64,000 nt of DNA from Chimonanthus salicifolius (GCA_013350335.1 CM023532.1:95477064-95541063); one strand, 5' to 3'. Positions 21,601 to 34,577 are shown, counted from the first letter of the stretch. Made by a program: numbers and translations. The notes: generated from the letters alone by a model not told the origin.

Positions 21601-23264
21601 AACAAGTACTTCAAACTCTTATGATCTGAAAGCACTTCAAATTTCTCGCCATATAGATAATGTCTCTAGCTTTTGAGAGCGAAGACCACTGCGGCTAGTT
21701 CAAGATCGTGCGTAGGATAGAGGCGTTCATATATTTTCAATTGTCTTGAACCATAAGGCACCACACGATGAGTTTGACTGAGGACACACCCAAGTCCTTC
21801 TCCTGAAGCGTCGCATTCTACCTCATAACCCTTCCCTCTTTCCGGCAAAATTAAGATAGGAGCCGTTGTGAGTCTATTTTTCAGCTCTTCAAACCTCTGG
21901 TTGCATAGATCTGACCACTCAAATTTAACTCCTTTCTGAGTGAGTCGAGTAAGTGGAGATGCAATTTTTGAGAAGTCCATGATAAATTTCCTGTAGTAAC
22001 CAGCCAATCCCAAGAAACTACGGATCTCGGTTACAATCTTTGGTGTTTTCCATTCTCCCACTACCGCCACTTTAGCCGGATCCACGGCTATACCTTCTTC
22101 TAATATAACATCTCCCAAGAAATTAACCTTCGGTAGCCAGAATTCGCATTTGCTGGCTTTGGCATATAATTTGTTCTTCCTCAAAGTATCCAGACCTATC
22201 CTCAGGTGCTCAGCATGTTCTTCTTGAGTTTTGGAAATTAAAATGTCATCAATGAATACAATGACAAATTGGTCCAAGTAAGGACGGAAAATCATGTTCA
22301 TAAGATCCATGAACACAGTCGGTGCATTAGTGAGTCCAAACGGCGTGACTACAAACTCAAATAATCCATACCGCGTTCTGAAGGCTGTCTTTTCTATATC
22401 TTCCTCCCTAACCTGGATTTGGTGGTATCCGGACATCAAATCAATCTTAGAGAAATGATTGGAACCTCTAAGTTGATCAAATAAATCATCGATCCTGGGT
22501 AGAGGGTATTTGTTTCTGACCGTCAACTGTTTCAGTTTTCGATAATCGACACACATACGAAGTGAGCCATCCTTCTTCTTCACAAATAAAACCGGAGCTC
22601 CCCAAGCTGATGTACTGTTCCGAATGCACCCCAGTCTAAGCAATTCATCAATTTGCTTCTTTAACTCGGACATCTCTGCTGGTGCCATCCGGTGGTGTGG
22701 TAATGACACTGGTGCAGTACCAGGGTACATCTTGATTTCAAAATTAATCTCCCTCATGGGAGGCAAGCTAGGGAGTTCTGTTGGAAATACATCCACATAG
22801 TCCTTTACTATTGCCGGAAACTCAGCCACCGGTGCCTTGTTGATTCTGATAGTGTTCAATACCAGATGACTCAACCCTTCATGTAGTCTGCTTTGTTTGT
22901 CAGCACGCACCACATGTTGTTTTCCCTCGGGTGACCAAAATGTTACCATGCGGCGATAACAATCAATGTTGGCCTTAAAGCTAGCCAACCAGTCCATGCC
23001 GAAATTAATATCATATTCTGACATATCGAGTACCAAATAATTGAACTCAAATCTGAGTCCAGCAAGTTCAGTATTCACTGCTGTGCATATAAGCCCCAAT
23101 GATGTGTATCCGACAGGGGATACAATGGTGAGTGATGTAGACAGTTTTTGTACTAAAGTTCCAGTTGTAGATATGAATGTAGTGGATATGAAATAGTGGG
23201 ATGCTCCCAAATCAAATAATGCAAAGGCGTAGGAACTACTGACTACTGTCATACCTTGAATCAC
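21601..23264 (-). pseudogene. TE-2 protease-RT-RNase H, 532-codon open stretch
   Basis: Open from Met at 23264 to a TAG at 21666-21668 that replaces the Trp before RHYLYGEK; homology goes on past it. Domains in order: aspartic protease near residues 10-120 with the active-site word FDLGASH, where the family norm is FDSGA (Ser to Leu); RT with [13 protein letters not shown] and the FIDD catalytic pair (plus ~22243-22254); RNase H start with the [10 protein letters not shown] word. RT looks well kept. Gag and pol share one frame, as in chromoviruses, but two stops separate this from gag. Met at 23264 is merely the first Met after a stop. Confidence 0.93.
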
Positions 23265-23378
23265 AGAGTGATCCTCTACTGCTGGAGGTGCTAAGGTAAA
23301 TAACCTTCCAGATCCTGTAGGCGCTCATCCCGCCTGATTAAATGTCCTGCCTCCTCGTGAATTAGCTGGCCTAACTGG

Positions 23379-24445
23379 TCAACGAGATGAACCTCTGGAA
23401 TAAAAGGGTTTGTTGAGTTGTGGGCATTCCCTCTTAAAATGGCCCGGCTGATCACAATGGAAGCAGTTGTTCACCCCTCTGGGAGCCTGAGTGACTGATG
23501 CAGATGGGGAGGGATGATTGGGACGAAAGCCCCCTGTTGACCCAGTGGATGGTGAGGGTCTGTTAAAGTTCGGTCGAAACCTCTTGTTGGGCTGAAATGT
23601 ACCCCTCCCGTTCTGAGTTCGGCGATTATTAAAACACGTTAACTCAGCCATCTCTTGCTCTGCTATAGTGGCCCTGCTGACCACCTCTGCCAATGTAGCT
23701 GCTTCAAATATGATTACCTTGGCCCTTATGCTAGGCCGAAGGCCCCGCTCAAACTTGCGTGCCCTTCGATACTCTATGTCCATCATATAAAATGCATATA
23801 CAGACAAACTGAGAAACTCCTGGTGGTACTCTGCCACCGTCATGGTACTTTGTACCAAAGGTAGAAAAGCTTGCGTCTGGCGCTCCTTCTCCTCCTCAGG
23901 GAAATAATGATCCAGGAAGGTAGCTGAGAACTGCTCCCAAGTATTGCAGTCCTCTCTCCTTCCGGAAGAAGTGCCCGCTGCTTCTGTATCACCTGCCACC
24001 ATTTACCGGCATCGTCGATCAGTTGTGACGTAGCCAATAAAATCTTGTCAGCATGACTCGCAATCTTGATTAAGGTCAGGATTTGGGTGATCTTTTTCAG
24101 CCAATTTTCTGCTCCGATAGCCCCTTCTCTCCCTTTGAAGTAAGGAGGGTGCTGTTGCTGGAAGTCCCTGACCATGCTTCTGTCATTCGTCTCTTCGGTG
24201 GTTCCATTCTCGTTCAAGTGCTGTTGAAGCACCGAGGTGACCACTGCTTGAACCAAGTTTTGCAGTTCAGGAGGCACCACCGGTATATTCACGCTGCTTT
24301 CTTCTTCCTCCTCTTGGTGGGATGGTTGTTCTTCCTCTTCATGATGAGATTGTTGTTCCTCCTCATTTCGAGGTTGTTCTACCTCGTCTTCTTCCCCAAT
24401 TGGGTTTTGTCGGGTATTTCTCCTTGGCCTTCCCGTTGGAGGCAT
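23379..24445 (-). pseudogene. TE-2 gag, frameshifted
   Basis: It starts MPPTGRPRRNTRQN at 24445 after the leader. Residues ~20-50 are Glu/His/Gln-rich, followed by the retrotransposon gag core ([27 protein letters not shown]). One base is missing near 23943 relative to TE-3 (ACTTGGG after GCAAT), so the second half is read in another frame (24002-23379). That half holds a complete CCHC knuckle, [18 protein letters not shown] at 23379-23381 and a second TGA near 23326 cut it from protease. Gag forms the virus-like particle and binds element RNA. Given the frameshift it is not functional. Confidence 0.92.
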
Positions 24446-24704
24446 TTTTTTCCTAAGCCATAAAAAAAAATATCATGACTTAGTTTTCATCATAAAATTT
24501 GTATTTCCTACTTTTGGGGAAATTTTCAAATAAGCACTCTTGATTTTGCTTTGTTTCTAGGGAAATATATCATATGTTGATATGTTTGATTAATCCAATT
24601 ATTTTTTCTATACTTCCTTTGCTATCATCCGTCTGAGTCTAACGAAGTAAATTAATGCACGAGGACAGATTAATTTACTCCGAAAGATTCAATCTTTCTG
24701 GTAC

Positions 24705-24716
24705 GCTCTGATACCA
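24705..24716 (-). other. Primer-binding site of TE-2 (tRNA-iMet)
   Basis: GCTCTGATACCA on plus is TGGTATCAGAGC on minus, two bases from the LTR end. Confidence 0.95.
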
Positions 24717-25187
24717 ACTGTAACGCCCCGCCCTTTTTCACTCTCTTATGCTTTCCGAAAATCAGAGTCTATTTTTTTTTCTAGACATAGAGCGATAGAG
24801 AGCGAGACGTCACGACGCGAGTTAAGTCCGAACTTCTAAAGTCCGACCCTTAACTGGCCAACCCTATGTGTGCATGGACTAAGTCCATGAAAACGGTTGA
24901 CACATAACAACATAAACATGCGGAATAATGAAATCATAACTGCGGAATTATAATAGAACACAATTCTATTCCATTTCAGATAGCAAAGTACATCAAGTCT
25001 TTAATCATGATTAACACAACATAATTATTCGAATAAACATCCAACCATAGCAAATCATCTAAGTTATTATATGTCCGATGTCTAGTTATTCAAATACATG
25101 TCCATAAGTAACTTTATTCAAAATATAAACTAAATCATCCAAGCTCCTATGCTTGGCCCTCCTTGCATTCATCGTTCCCCTGGTTTC

Positions 25188-25190
25188 CTG
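25188..25190 (-). promoter_or_regulatory. Candidate 3' splice acceptor, TE-2 LTR
   Basis: CAG on minus follows CCCTACTTCTACCCTAG and precedes GAAACC. Paired with the donor at 27493-27499 it predicts a 2.3-kb leader intron. Inference from position and consensus only. Confidence 0.35.
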
Positions 25191-25893
25191 TGTCATCCAC
25201 TAGGGTAGAAGTAGGGCGTTAGAACAACGCGCCCAGTAGGTATTCCAATTACGGCTGACACATGGTTAGTACAAAACATATATAATAACATATAGTCCAA
25301 AAAGCCATATAAATCATGCCATGTCATGATGTCAAATGCAATGAGTCCCACCCATCACATGTACATGAAAGTACCCCCACATAGGTCTTTTGGACGCCCC
25401 AACGGAGTGTGGACCCTCCGGTTTCTTCCTGATGGAAAAACACATCAAGGTATCCCACATAGGTTTTTCGGACGCCCCGACGGAGTGTGGCCTCTCCGGT
25501 TACATATCCTTCATCCCATGCCATGCATGAGATGCAAATGAATCACATGCTATTTTATCGTATAAACATAGCATTTAAAATAACAGTTTGAAACATATTT
25601 CACACATGCAATTTTATCATATAAGCATAGCATTGAAAATCACAATTTGAAACATATTCCTTTACAACATAATTTCATCAAAAAATAAGATTAAACAATT
25701 GTACATAAATCCATGGTTTCAAAGAGGTGGAATCCTACCAAAGACCACTACGTGTCCTTGCGTCTTGTGTCCGGTAACCGCTCACAATCGTGCACACCTT
25801 GTGGGGTCCCGTTACCTTATAGTATAACAATCAATTAAAACCAAGTCCCACTTGATTTACAACAATGTCCAAGTTCATAAACCAACCTTGTGG

Positions 25894-27252
25894 GGTTCGG
25901 CCATACACCATGGCCGAACCTCACCCCTTTTGTTTTAATTTCTTTCTTTGGTTTATTAATCAATAACCCCTAAGTTAATCATTTAATCACTTCCTTTTTA
26001 TTTAATCCTACATACATAAACCCTAAGTCCATCAAAACAGTCCCCATGGGGTTCGGCCATACACCATGGTCGAACCCATGGTCTTTCATTTTTTACCATA
26101 TTTACATTTATGCCATTCATACCACTTTTATTCATTAATCTAATGATAAACCAATTAATCATCTAATATACATCCGACCTTAAGTTTAGCAAACATTCCC
26201 CATGGGGTTCGGCCATGCACCATAGCCGAACCCATGGTCCATTGATTTCACTTAATTACCATATTGCCATTATACATATCCATAATCATTTACCTTGCTT
26301 ATGTTCCAAAATAATCCATACATAGTTCTTTAATCGAAACACATAATCCAACAAATAGTTCATGGGGTTCGGCCATACACCATGGCCGAACCCTATGTCC
26401 AATATTTTCACATATTTACAACATTGCCATCCATGGCTAACATAACCCATAATCCAATCCTTTCATTCATTAACAAATGCCTAAGTCCATGTTTTGATCC
26501 ACAAAACCATCTCATAGGGTTCGGCCATACATCATGGCCGAACCCATGACCTTTCAATTTAGGCGATATTTACAAAATTGCCATTGATTTCATCAACTTA
26601 TGTTTGGGTTCCAAAACATAGGTCCATTCATTTATTTACTTCTGTGCCACTCCTTTAATCATATTAGGTCCATACTTGACCCATAACTGATTCCTTAATC
26701 CAAGCATGATCCACCAATGAGGAACCCATTGAAATTTACTTCATGGGGTTCGGCCATACACCATGGCCGAACCCTATGATGTCTAACTTTCTAAATATAG
26801 CAACTTCCATATTTGAATCCATAATTCAAGGTTCCTTCCATAATTAGAAGCTTCTAATTTAATCTCCACCTTCCAAAAACAATCCATCATTAGATACTTT
26901 CTAAATTAGTAATATCTTCCATGGGGTTCGGCCATACACCATGGCTGAACCCTATGGTTCCAAAATCCTCACTTTCACAAAATTTAGCCAATATGAATTC
27001 TTTAAGACCTTTCCATGGTTTCCATGATCAATTTGCATCTAAGAAAACATCAACCATAAATCCATCAAATTAAATTAACCATACCATGTATCTAAAAAAC
27101 ATCAACCATATATCCATTTAAAACTATCATAATCATTCACTAATTCTCTTTCATGGAAATCATTATTTCCATTAAACTAAATGATAACTCTTTTTAAAAT
27201 ATAACCAATCACTTTCCATGGGGTTCGGCCATACAACATGGCCGAACCTTAT
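25894..27252 (-). repeat. Eight-copy GGTTCGGCCAT hairpin cluster, TE-2 LTR
   Basis: Copies start near 25894, 26050, 26208, 26368, 26518, 26748, 26926 and 27224, spaced about 150-300 bp. The copy at 25894-25920 is perfect (11-bp stem, 5-nt loop ACACC on plus). Most others differ by 0-2 bases in one arm. Confidence 0.9.
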
Positions 27253-27492
27253 GGTTCATCATCTTCCTTAAAATTATTTTATTCATCTCCCAACTTTCTT
27301 CAATTTAATCCCTTCAAAAGCATTGGTATTCCTTCTATGGTTTACATCCTTAAATCCATAAATTAAACCATGTCTTTCCATGGTTTCTAACCCATAGAAA
27401 TAACCAAAGTTCCTCCATTAAATAATCCATGTCCTTCCACGGGTGCATGGTCGAACCCTATGGTTCCTTATCTTAAACAAAAATATCAAAAC

Positions 27493-27501
27493 CACTTACC
27501 G
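27493..27501 (-). promoter_or_regulatory. Candidate 5' splice donor, TE-2 LTR
   Basis: On minus the text is CCG then GTAAGTG, directly after the purine-rich leader ending GAGTCGCGGAA. Same place as the GTAAGT in families A and B. Confidence 0.45.
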
Positions 27502-27725
27502 GTTCCGCGACTCCTTCGGTTTTCCCTCGGTTGTTCTTGCTTTTCCAATCCTTCTCTTCCTTCTTGATCTTTCACTTGTTGGCTTCCTTCTCTTCCTTCT
27601 TGATCTTTCACTTGCTGGCTCCTTCTCTTCCTTTGTGTATTATGAAAGTCGAGAATGAGACTTGAGAGAAAGAGAGAATTCGGCCTTGGAGTGTATGTGT
27701 ATTGCCGTGCGCCCCTTCCCTTTTT

Positions 27726-27737
27726 CTTTTATAAAAG
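27726..27737 (-). promoter_or_regulatory. Predicted TATA box of TE-2 5' LTR
   Basis: CTTTTATAAAAG is a strong TATA match ~230 bp upstream of the donor-like site. It is followed on minus by GGGGCGCACGGCAATACACA and a purine-rich leader. TE-4 has TTTAATAAAAG and TE-3 TTTTATTAAAG at the same place. Confidence 0.6.
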
Positions 27738-28275
27738 TTCCACAATTACAATAGCAATTGTCGTGAGCCTCTTGTTGCCTTTAATCTCCAATTGGTCCTC
27801 TATTAGAAAGTGCCATGCACCCCTTTATGTTTAACTTAGAAGGTGCCATGCGCATAACCCTATACACGGCCTAAGCAATCTTTTAATTTAGACATCTTCT
27901 TTATTTAATTTTAGACAATTCCTTAATGCCGTTTTTAATCTAGGGAAAACCCCTTTTTAAATGATCCTATGCGCATCACATAAATATGGAAATCCCTACA
28001 CACGGCCAATGTAATCTTTATTTAACTTTTAAACATCTTCTTGGATATGCAAATCCAATATTCGGCCATGCACAATCTTTATTTTATTTTAGACATAATG
28101 CATTACTAATTTATTTAAGCCCCATTTAATTCCATTGAAACCATTTACCAAAACCGTTGGGTCTTAATTGGGCAATGACCCAACACTTTACCCATATAGA
28201 TCCATATCTAATAATTCACAAATTAAATGGGTAATTTTTATATTTATTAATAATTTGAAAATCCGGGGTGTTACA

Positions 28276-29159
28276 ACAATTAATTTTTCCATTTTAATTT
28301 TATTTCTTCAATGTAATTTCTTCTAAGCCCTGTACTTTAATTCTTCCATTTAATAAAGTGAAGCATCCATTTAGAATCCTAGAACACCCAATTTCTAAAT
28401 TTCTGTTATGTTATTTTACTTTTAATTTCAAATTAAAACTTTTGTTTATTTGATTGAACATGAGCGTAGGTAATAGTTAGGATCTTGATTGTAAGCTTTG
28501 AATCATGATTACTAAGGTTTGATTAATTAAATTAAAAACTTGTGAATCTTGTTTTATCAGTAAATATGAAGTGCATTTTAGATCTTTACGTGAATTTAAG
28601 ATCTAGGCCTTTGCTTTGTTTACACATTTTGGGTGATGAACGGTCTATTCCAAAAAACCAACCTTCACGTTACTACACTTTTATTTTCAGTCATTTATTT
28701 TCATACATTTAAATTTCTGTCTTTTAGTTATGTTAAATCTCACGTTGTTGTGTAATTCTTTTTCTGACCCAAATCTTATATAATTTAATATGTTAATTCT
28801 TTAACTTCTTTTTAATCACTCTCTCTCTCTCTCAAAATTCATTCAATTAAAGATGGGAAGATGTGTTATTTAATTTTGTAACTTGAAATTCTAATCATGA
28901 TTAAGATCATAATTTAATTCACCATGTACGAATATGAAATCACACATCTTATTTGCTGATTTTCCAAGTTAGATACATGATTCATATAAAGATTCAATTT
29001 CTTAAAACAATTCTTTTTTAGAGGACATAAATTTAAATTTTAATTCATATATTTTGAGATTTTCCTTTGGGTTCGACCTCGCTCTCATATTGCTATATTA
29101 TGAATGGTTCATGCACTTGCGAGTAAATTTAAGACATCAGCACTTCGGATGCAATAATC
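28276..29159 (+). repeat. 3' part of an older LTR of another lineage
   Basis: AT-rich non-coding. Near its end, GGGTTCGACCTCGCTCTCATATTGC and CACTTGCGAGTAAATTT match in style the reverse of 53090-53165, where a tRNA-Asp-type primer site adjoins. The 5 bp at 29155-29159 (TAATC) are TE-3's left target duplication. No ORF of note. Confidence 0.5.
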
Positions 29160-30943
29160 TGTAACACCCCGGATTTTCAAGTTATTAATATATATGAAAA
29201 TTACCCATTTAATTTGTGAATTATTAGATATGGACCTTATATGGGTAAAGTGTTGGGTCATTGCCCAATTAAGACCCAACGGATTGTGGAGTTGGTTTCA
29301 ATAAAATTAAATGGGGCCGAGTTAAATTAGTAATGCATTATGTCTATAATTAATCATTATGCGCATAAAAGGAACATAGAGAGATTTTAGGAGTTGAAAT
29401 ATGGAATAGATATGCAATCCATGATTATACGCATGGAGAGGATTAGAGATAAATTGCCATGGCCATGTGTGGGATATGCACATCCATGTGATATGTTAGA
29501 ATATCTTGAGAAGATATCTAAGATTAAATTGAAAGGATGCATGGGCGTGTATGAGTTGTGCAATTCATGGTTATGGCCGTGAGTGTGGGATTTTCATATC
29601 CATGAGATATGCGCATACAAGATAAGATATGTTAAAGTATTTTTTTTTTTAAAAAAGGAGTCCTTTCCTTGTTAGGAGTAATAATAAGGAAAGTGCTAAA
29701 AGGAAGGGGCGCATGGCTATCTTCTAAAGATATTGGCCAAATGGAAGTGTTATAGACAAGGGGCGCATGTCATCTTCTAATTAAGACACAAGGAAGGGGT
29801 GCACGGCACTAGACAATTGCTATCTTGGTACCTTATAATAGGATTGAGTGGAAGGTTTTATTAAAGAAAGAGGGAAGGGCGCACGGCAATACACACACCA
29901 AGGCCGAACTTTCTTTCCCTCTCAAGTCTCATTCTCGGCATTATTCAAAGGAAGAAAGGCAGCCAACAAGTGGGAAAGATCAAGAAGAAGATTGGAAGAG
30001 CAAGAACAAGCGAAGGAAAACTGGAGGAGTCGCGGAACCGGTTAGTAGTTTTGATATTTTTGTTTAAGATAAGGAACCATAGGGTTTGGCCGTGGTGTAT
30101 GGCCGAACCCCATGGAAGGAAATTGGATGATCGTGGTATTTAATTTAATGGAAAGAATGGACCATAGGGTTCGGCCATGCACGAAGATATGGTTTAATTT
30201 ATGGATTTTTAATGATGAAAACCATGGAATAATTATATATGGTTTAAAAAGGAATTAATGGACCATAGGGTTCGGCCATATTGTATGGCCGAACCCCATG
30301 GGAGTTTGTTGGTAAAGGTCTATGATTTTAAAGGATTTAAATGGAGAAGCATTGGTTATGTTTTAATGGATGGCAAAGTTGTAAATATAGGCAAAATTGA
30401 AAGATCATGGGTTCGGTCATGGTGTATGGCCGAACCCCATGAGGTCTTTTATGGACTTAAATTATTAAGGAATTTATATTGGATGATCATGGTATTAATT
30501 TAATGGAAGGAAATTGAATTAAAGAACTACGTATGAATCATTTTTGGAATGTTTTGGTTATGGATATGTATAATGGCAATATTGTATTAAGGGAATTAAT
30601 GGACCATGGGTTCGGCCATGGTGTATCGCCGAACCCCATGGGAATTATTTGGTGAACTTAGGGTCTACGTATAGTAGATTAAAAAGAATGGAATTTAAAC
30701 ATTATTGCAAATCAATTGGAACATGGGTTTATTGAACTGTTATATTCTAAGGTAACGGGACCTCACAAGGTGTGTACGATCGTGAGCAGTCACTGGACGA
30801 AAGCGCAAGGATACATTAGTGGTCTTTGGTAGCATTCCACCTCTTTGAAATCATGGATTTTTGTACAATGTTTATCTTATTTTGAGGAAGTTATATTTTT
30901 CAAATTGTGATTTTTAATGCTATGTTTATTATATAAAATAGCA
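29160..30943 (+). repeat. 5' LTR of TE-3, first part
   Basis: Family C LTR start. It has the GGGTCATTGCCCAATTAAGACCC near-palindrome at ~29245, TATA-like TTTTATTAAAG at ~29857, a purine-rich leader to ~30040 and a weakened donor (GTTAGT at ~30041). Hairpins lie near 30085, 30268, 30408 and 30609 plus a half copy at 30165, and the CG-rich block is at 30770-30840. It is interrupted by TE-4 after AAAATAGCA. Confidence 0.92.
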
Positions 30944-33900
30944 TGTAGCACCTCGGATTTTTAGATTATTTAAATATATGAAAATTTCCCTTTTTAATTT
31001 GTGAATTATTAAATAAATGTGCATGGCCGAATTTGAGATATTAAATCCAAGTTTATGTGCATGAGTGATATGCATGTCTATGTGATATGCTAGAATATCT
31101 TGAGAAAATATCTAGGATTTGCATATCCAAGAAATTGTCTAAAATTAAATAAAGAAGATATCTCAGAATAAAATAAAATAGCATGGCCGTGTAAAGGGAT
31201 TCCCATATCTATGCCATGCACATAAAATCTTTTAAAAAGAGTAAGTAAGGGGCGCACGGCCCTAAGGGGGAAGGGTTATCTTAAGCACCTTCTAAATTAG
31301 GACTAAGGGGAGATTTTTAATAAAAGAGAGGAGAGGGGCGCACGGCAATTCACATAACCGAATTCTTTCCTTCTCTCAAGTCCCATTCTAGCCAATTCTC
31401 AAGAGGAAGAGAGGGCAGCCAGCAAGAAGAGAAGGCCAAGGAAGAAAAGGATTGGAAAAGCAAAAACCAACTGGAGCGAAGGAAACCGAAGGAGTCGCGG
31501 AACTAATAAGTGATTTTATAATTTTGTTTAAAAGAAAAGAACCCCATGGAAAAAGATTGGGAGATAATCATGATAATTTTAAATGGAGATATGGTTAAGG
31601 ATATGGGTCGGCCATTGCATAGCCGAACCATGATTTGATTATGGCTAAGATATAAGACCAAAAGAATGGTGTATGGCCGAACCCCACCAAATATGTTCAT
31701 GAATTTTTATGGGAGTTTGTTGATAATGAAATATGATTTTGGAGGGGTGAGGTTCGGCCATGGTGTATGGCCGAACCCCACCAAATAAATTTATGAATTT
31801 GGGGTTTTCTTAGGCATTGAATTATATGGACCTAAGGTTAATGATTTAAATGAATGTTTTGATGGAGAATCAAGAACCCACCATGGTCGAACCCCATAGA
31901 GAATTTTGGGATAATGTTAATGCAATTAGATTATGGAATTAAGGAAGAAAATTATGGAGTTATGTTCAAGGAAAGAAATTAAAGAACCATAGGGTTCGGT
32001 CATGGTGTATGTCCGAATCCATGGAGGTGAATTGGTTTGGTTAATTTTAAATAATAGTTTTATGTTAATGTTATGTAATTTGGAAAGGAATTAAATGGAA
32101 GCATGAACCATAGGGTTCGGGCACAATGCATGGCCGAACCCCATGTTAGAAAGAAATTAATATATGGATTATTTCTATGAGTGAGGTTCGGCCATGCACT
32201 AGGGTTTATTTTATGGAGGAGATGATTTAATTAGAAGCTATCTAATTATGGACCTTAGATTAATAATGGAAGGTGGAGATTATCTTGGAAACCTTCTAAG
32301 TATGGAAGGATTTATGTTTTAAATATAGAAACCTTCTAAATATAGAAGGTGGAGATAAATTTGGAAGCCTTCTAAAAATAGAAGGAGTAGTTTAAAATGG
32401 GAAGGTTTTTATTTATGGAAGTTATATTAAATTAGAAAGTGAATGGATTGTCTCAATTGGGTGAGGTTCGGCCATGGTGTATGGCCAAACCCCACTAGAG
32501 TTTATTTATGGAAGATGATTGTTAATTATGAAAGTTGCATGCTAAAATTGGAAATTATCTAATTATGGAAGGAAGCATGCGAAACTTAGAAACTTTCTAA
32601 ATGTGGACCTTCAAATTGTGGACTTGTTAATTATGGAATTGCTAATAATGGAGGTTGATGAAATTAATGGAAACTTAGGCATCATGGGTTCGGCCATGGT
32701 GCTTGGCGAACCCCATGAACCAATTTATGGTTTGTGGATCAAAATATGGATTTAGGTGTTTGTAATTGAATGAAATGTTAACTATGGATGAGACCAATGA
32801 CAAAGTTGTAATTATAGCCTAAAGTGAAAGATCATGGGTTCGGCCATGATGTATGGCCGAACCCCATGAGGTCTCTCTTATGGATTTGAGTGGTTATGGA
32901 ATTTATATGGACCTAATATGATTCAATGAAGGGAAGGATTAGAGTCTTATTTGTGAACCATGAATCAGTTATGGGTCTATTGTGTTTATGTGTTAAGGAG
33001 TGGAAGGTTTGAAATAATTAAACCAAGGGCAAAGTTGTGAATACATGCTAAGATGGAAGGTTGGCCATGAATGGCAATCTTGTAAATATGGGGATTGGTT
33101 AATGGACTTTAAATGTTGTAAATCAAGTGGGACTTGGTTTTGATTTATTATTATATTATAAGGTAACGAGATCTCATAAGGCGTTTACGATCGTGAGCGG
33201 TTACCGGATAAAAGACGTAAGGACACGTAGCGGTCTTTGGTAGGATTCCACCTCTTTGAAACCATGGGTTTATGTACATTTGTTTTATTTTATTTTTGAT
33301 GAAATTGACGCTGCAAGGGATATGTTTTAAATTGATGAATTTTAAATGCTATGTGCGGTACCTTGATGTGATTTTCCATCAAGAAGAATCCAGAGGGTCC
33401 ACACTCCGTCGGGGCGTCCGAAAAACCTATGTGGTGGGTACTTTTATGTACATGTGATGGGTGAGACTCATTGCATTTGTCATCATTGCATGACATGGAT
33501 TTATATGGTTTTTGACATTACGATATTATTATATATGTTTTAAATTGATGAATTTTAAATGCTATGTACGGTACCTTGATGTGATTTTCCATCAAGAAGA
33601 ATCCAGAGGGTCCACACTCCGTCGGGGCGTCCGAAAAACCTATGTGGTGGGTACTTTTATGTACATGTGATGGGTGAGACTCATTGCATTTGTCATCATT
33701 GCATGACATGGATTTATATGGTTTTTGACATTACGATATTATTATATATGTTTTGTACTGACCAGGTTTTAGCCGTAACTGGAATACCTACTGGGCGCGT
33801 TGTTTTAACGCCCTACTTCTACCCTAGTTGATGATACAGGAAATCAGGGGAACGATGAACGCAAGACGGGCCAGGCATAGGAGCTTGGATGATTTAGTTT

Positions 33901-34298
33901 ATTATTTTAATAAAAGTTACTCATGGATTTGTATTTGAGTATCTAGATTTCGGAATGTAATAACTTAGATGGATGGATGTTTATTTGGATATTTATGGTA
34001 TTTGATTGATGATTAAGGACTTGACGTACTTTGCTATCTGAATGGAATAGAACTTGGTTCTATTATGATTCCACAATTTTGATGTTAATATTCTGCAGGT
34101 TTATATTGCTATGTGTGAACCATTTTCGTTGACTTGGTTCGTGCACACATAAGGTTGGCCAGTTAAGGGTCGGACTTTGGAAGTTTGGACTTAGCTCGTG
34201 TCGTGACTTCTCGCGCTCTATCACTCTACTCTGTTATAAAAAAAAAATAGACTCTGAATTTACGGGAAGAAGCGAGTGAAAAAGGGTGGGGCGTTACA
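30944..34298 (+). repeat. 5' LTR of TE-4 (3355 bp)
   Basis: It starts TGTAGCACCTCGG (consensus AAC changed to AGC) and ends GGGGCGTTACA. TATA-like TTTAATAAAAG is near 31316 and the leader ends near 31500. The donor is lost here (ATAAGTG). Hairpins lie near 31750, 31994, 32114, 32465, 32690 and 32838. The CG-rich block is at 33163-33245, short hairpins at 33362 and 33575, acceptor-like CAG at 33837 and terminal stem-loop at 34161-34196. Confidence 0.93.
33321..33746 (+). repeat. Recent 213-bp tandem duplication in TE-4 5' LTR
   Basis: 33321-33533 and 33534-33746 are nearly identical; the one difference I saw is GTGCGG versus GTACGG. The unit holds the CTTGATG..CATCAAG hairpin and the CCGTCGGGGCGTCCG block. 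The 3' LTR has a different arrangement at this place. The short TATATG repeat at the joints could have guided it. Confidence 0.9.
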
Positions 34299-34300
34299 GT

Positions 34301-34312
34301 TGGTATCAGAGC
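34301..34312 (+). other. Primer-binding site of TE-4 (tRNA-iMet)
   Basis: TGGTATCAGAGC lies two bases after the LTR's CA end. Confidence 0.95.
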
Positions 34313-34577
34313 GAACCCAAAACATTGAATCTCTTGAGGTAAATTAATCCGATTTCCGTGCATTAATTTATTTCGTTAGACTCAGACGGATGATAGCAAA
34401 GTAAGTATAGTCAAAATAATTGGATTATAAAACATAGCAACATAGGAGGTATTTCCCCAGAAAACAAAGCAAAAATCAAAAGTGCTTATTTGGAAATTCT
34501 CCCCAACAGGTAGGAAATACATTTTTTTTTTTTTTTATGGAAACTAAGTCTTGATATTTTTAATGGCTTAGGGAAAA

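Larger units (their letters stand above)
19640..28275 (-). mobile_element. TE-2: family C Ty3/gypsy chromovirus, minus strand, decayed
   Basis: On the minus strand the order is 5' LTR (28275 down to 24719), primer-binding site, gag-pol (24445 to 19944), polypurine tract, and the first 246 bp of the 3' LTR (19885 to 19640). The rest of the 3' LTR is cut off by the family A LTR ending at 19639. Gag-pol is nearly full length but has frameshifts and stops. The base word right of it (ACAAT at 28276) would be the target duplication, but its partner is not in view. Confidence 0.92.
24719..28275 (-). repeat. 5' LTR of TE-2 (family C, 3557 bp)
   Basis: Read in reverse it starts TGTAACACCCCGGATTTTC and ends GGGCGGGGCGTTACA. 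It has a strong TATA-like word near 27726, a purine-rich leader with a ~39-bp tandem duplication (27540-27625), GTAAGT at 27493-27499, eight inverted GGTTCGGCCAT hairpins between 25894 and 27252, a CG-rich block near 25740-25815, a short hairpin at 25425-25448 and the terminal stem-loop near 24820-24860. Confidence 0.93.

Noticed and set aside
24083..24463. 126-codon plus-strand frame opposite TE-2 gag
   Set aside because: Antisense shadow of the acidic gag repeat.
25894..27252. Regularly spaced palindromic repeats resembling a CRISPR array
   Set aside because: Spacing varies from ~100 to ~300 bp, copies lie inside plant LTRs, and there are no cas genes; this is a eukaryotic repeat.
29394..29582. 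62-codon frame in TE-3's LTR, with a shadow at 49039-49239
   Set aside because: Lies in LTR text and the frame is not kept between LTR copies.
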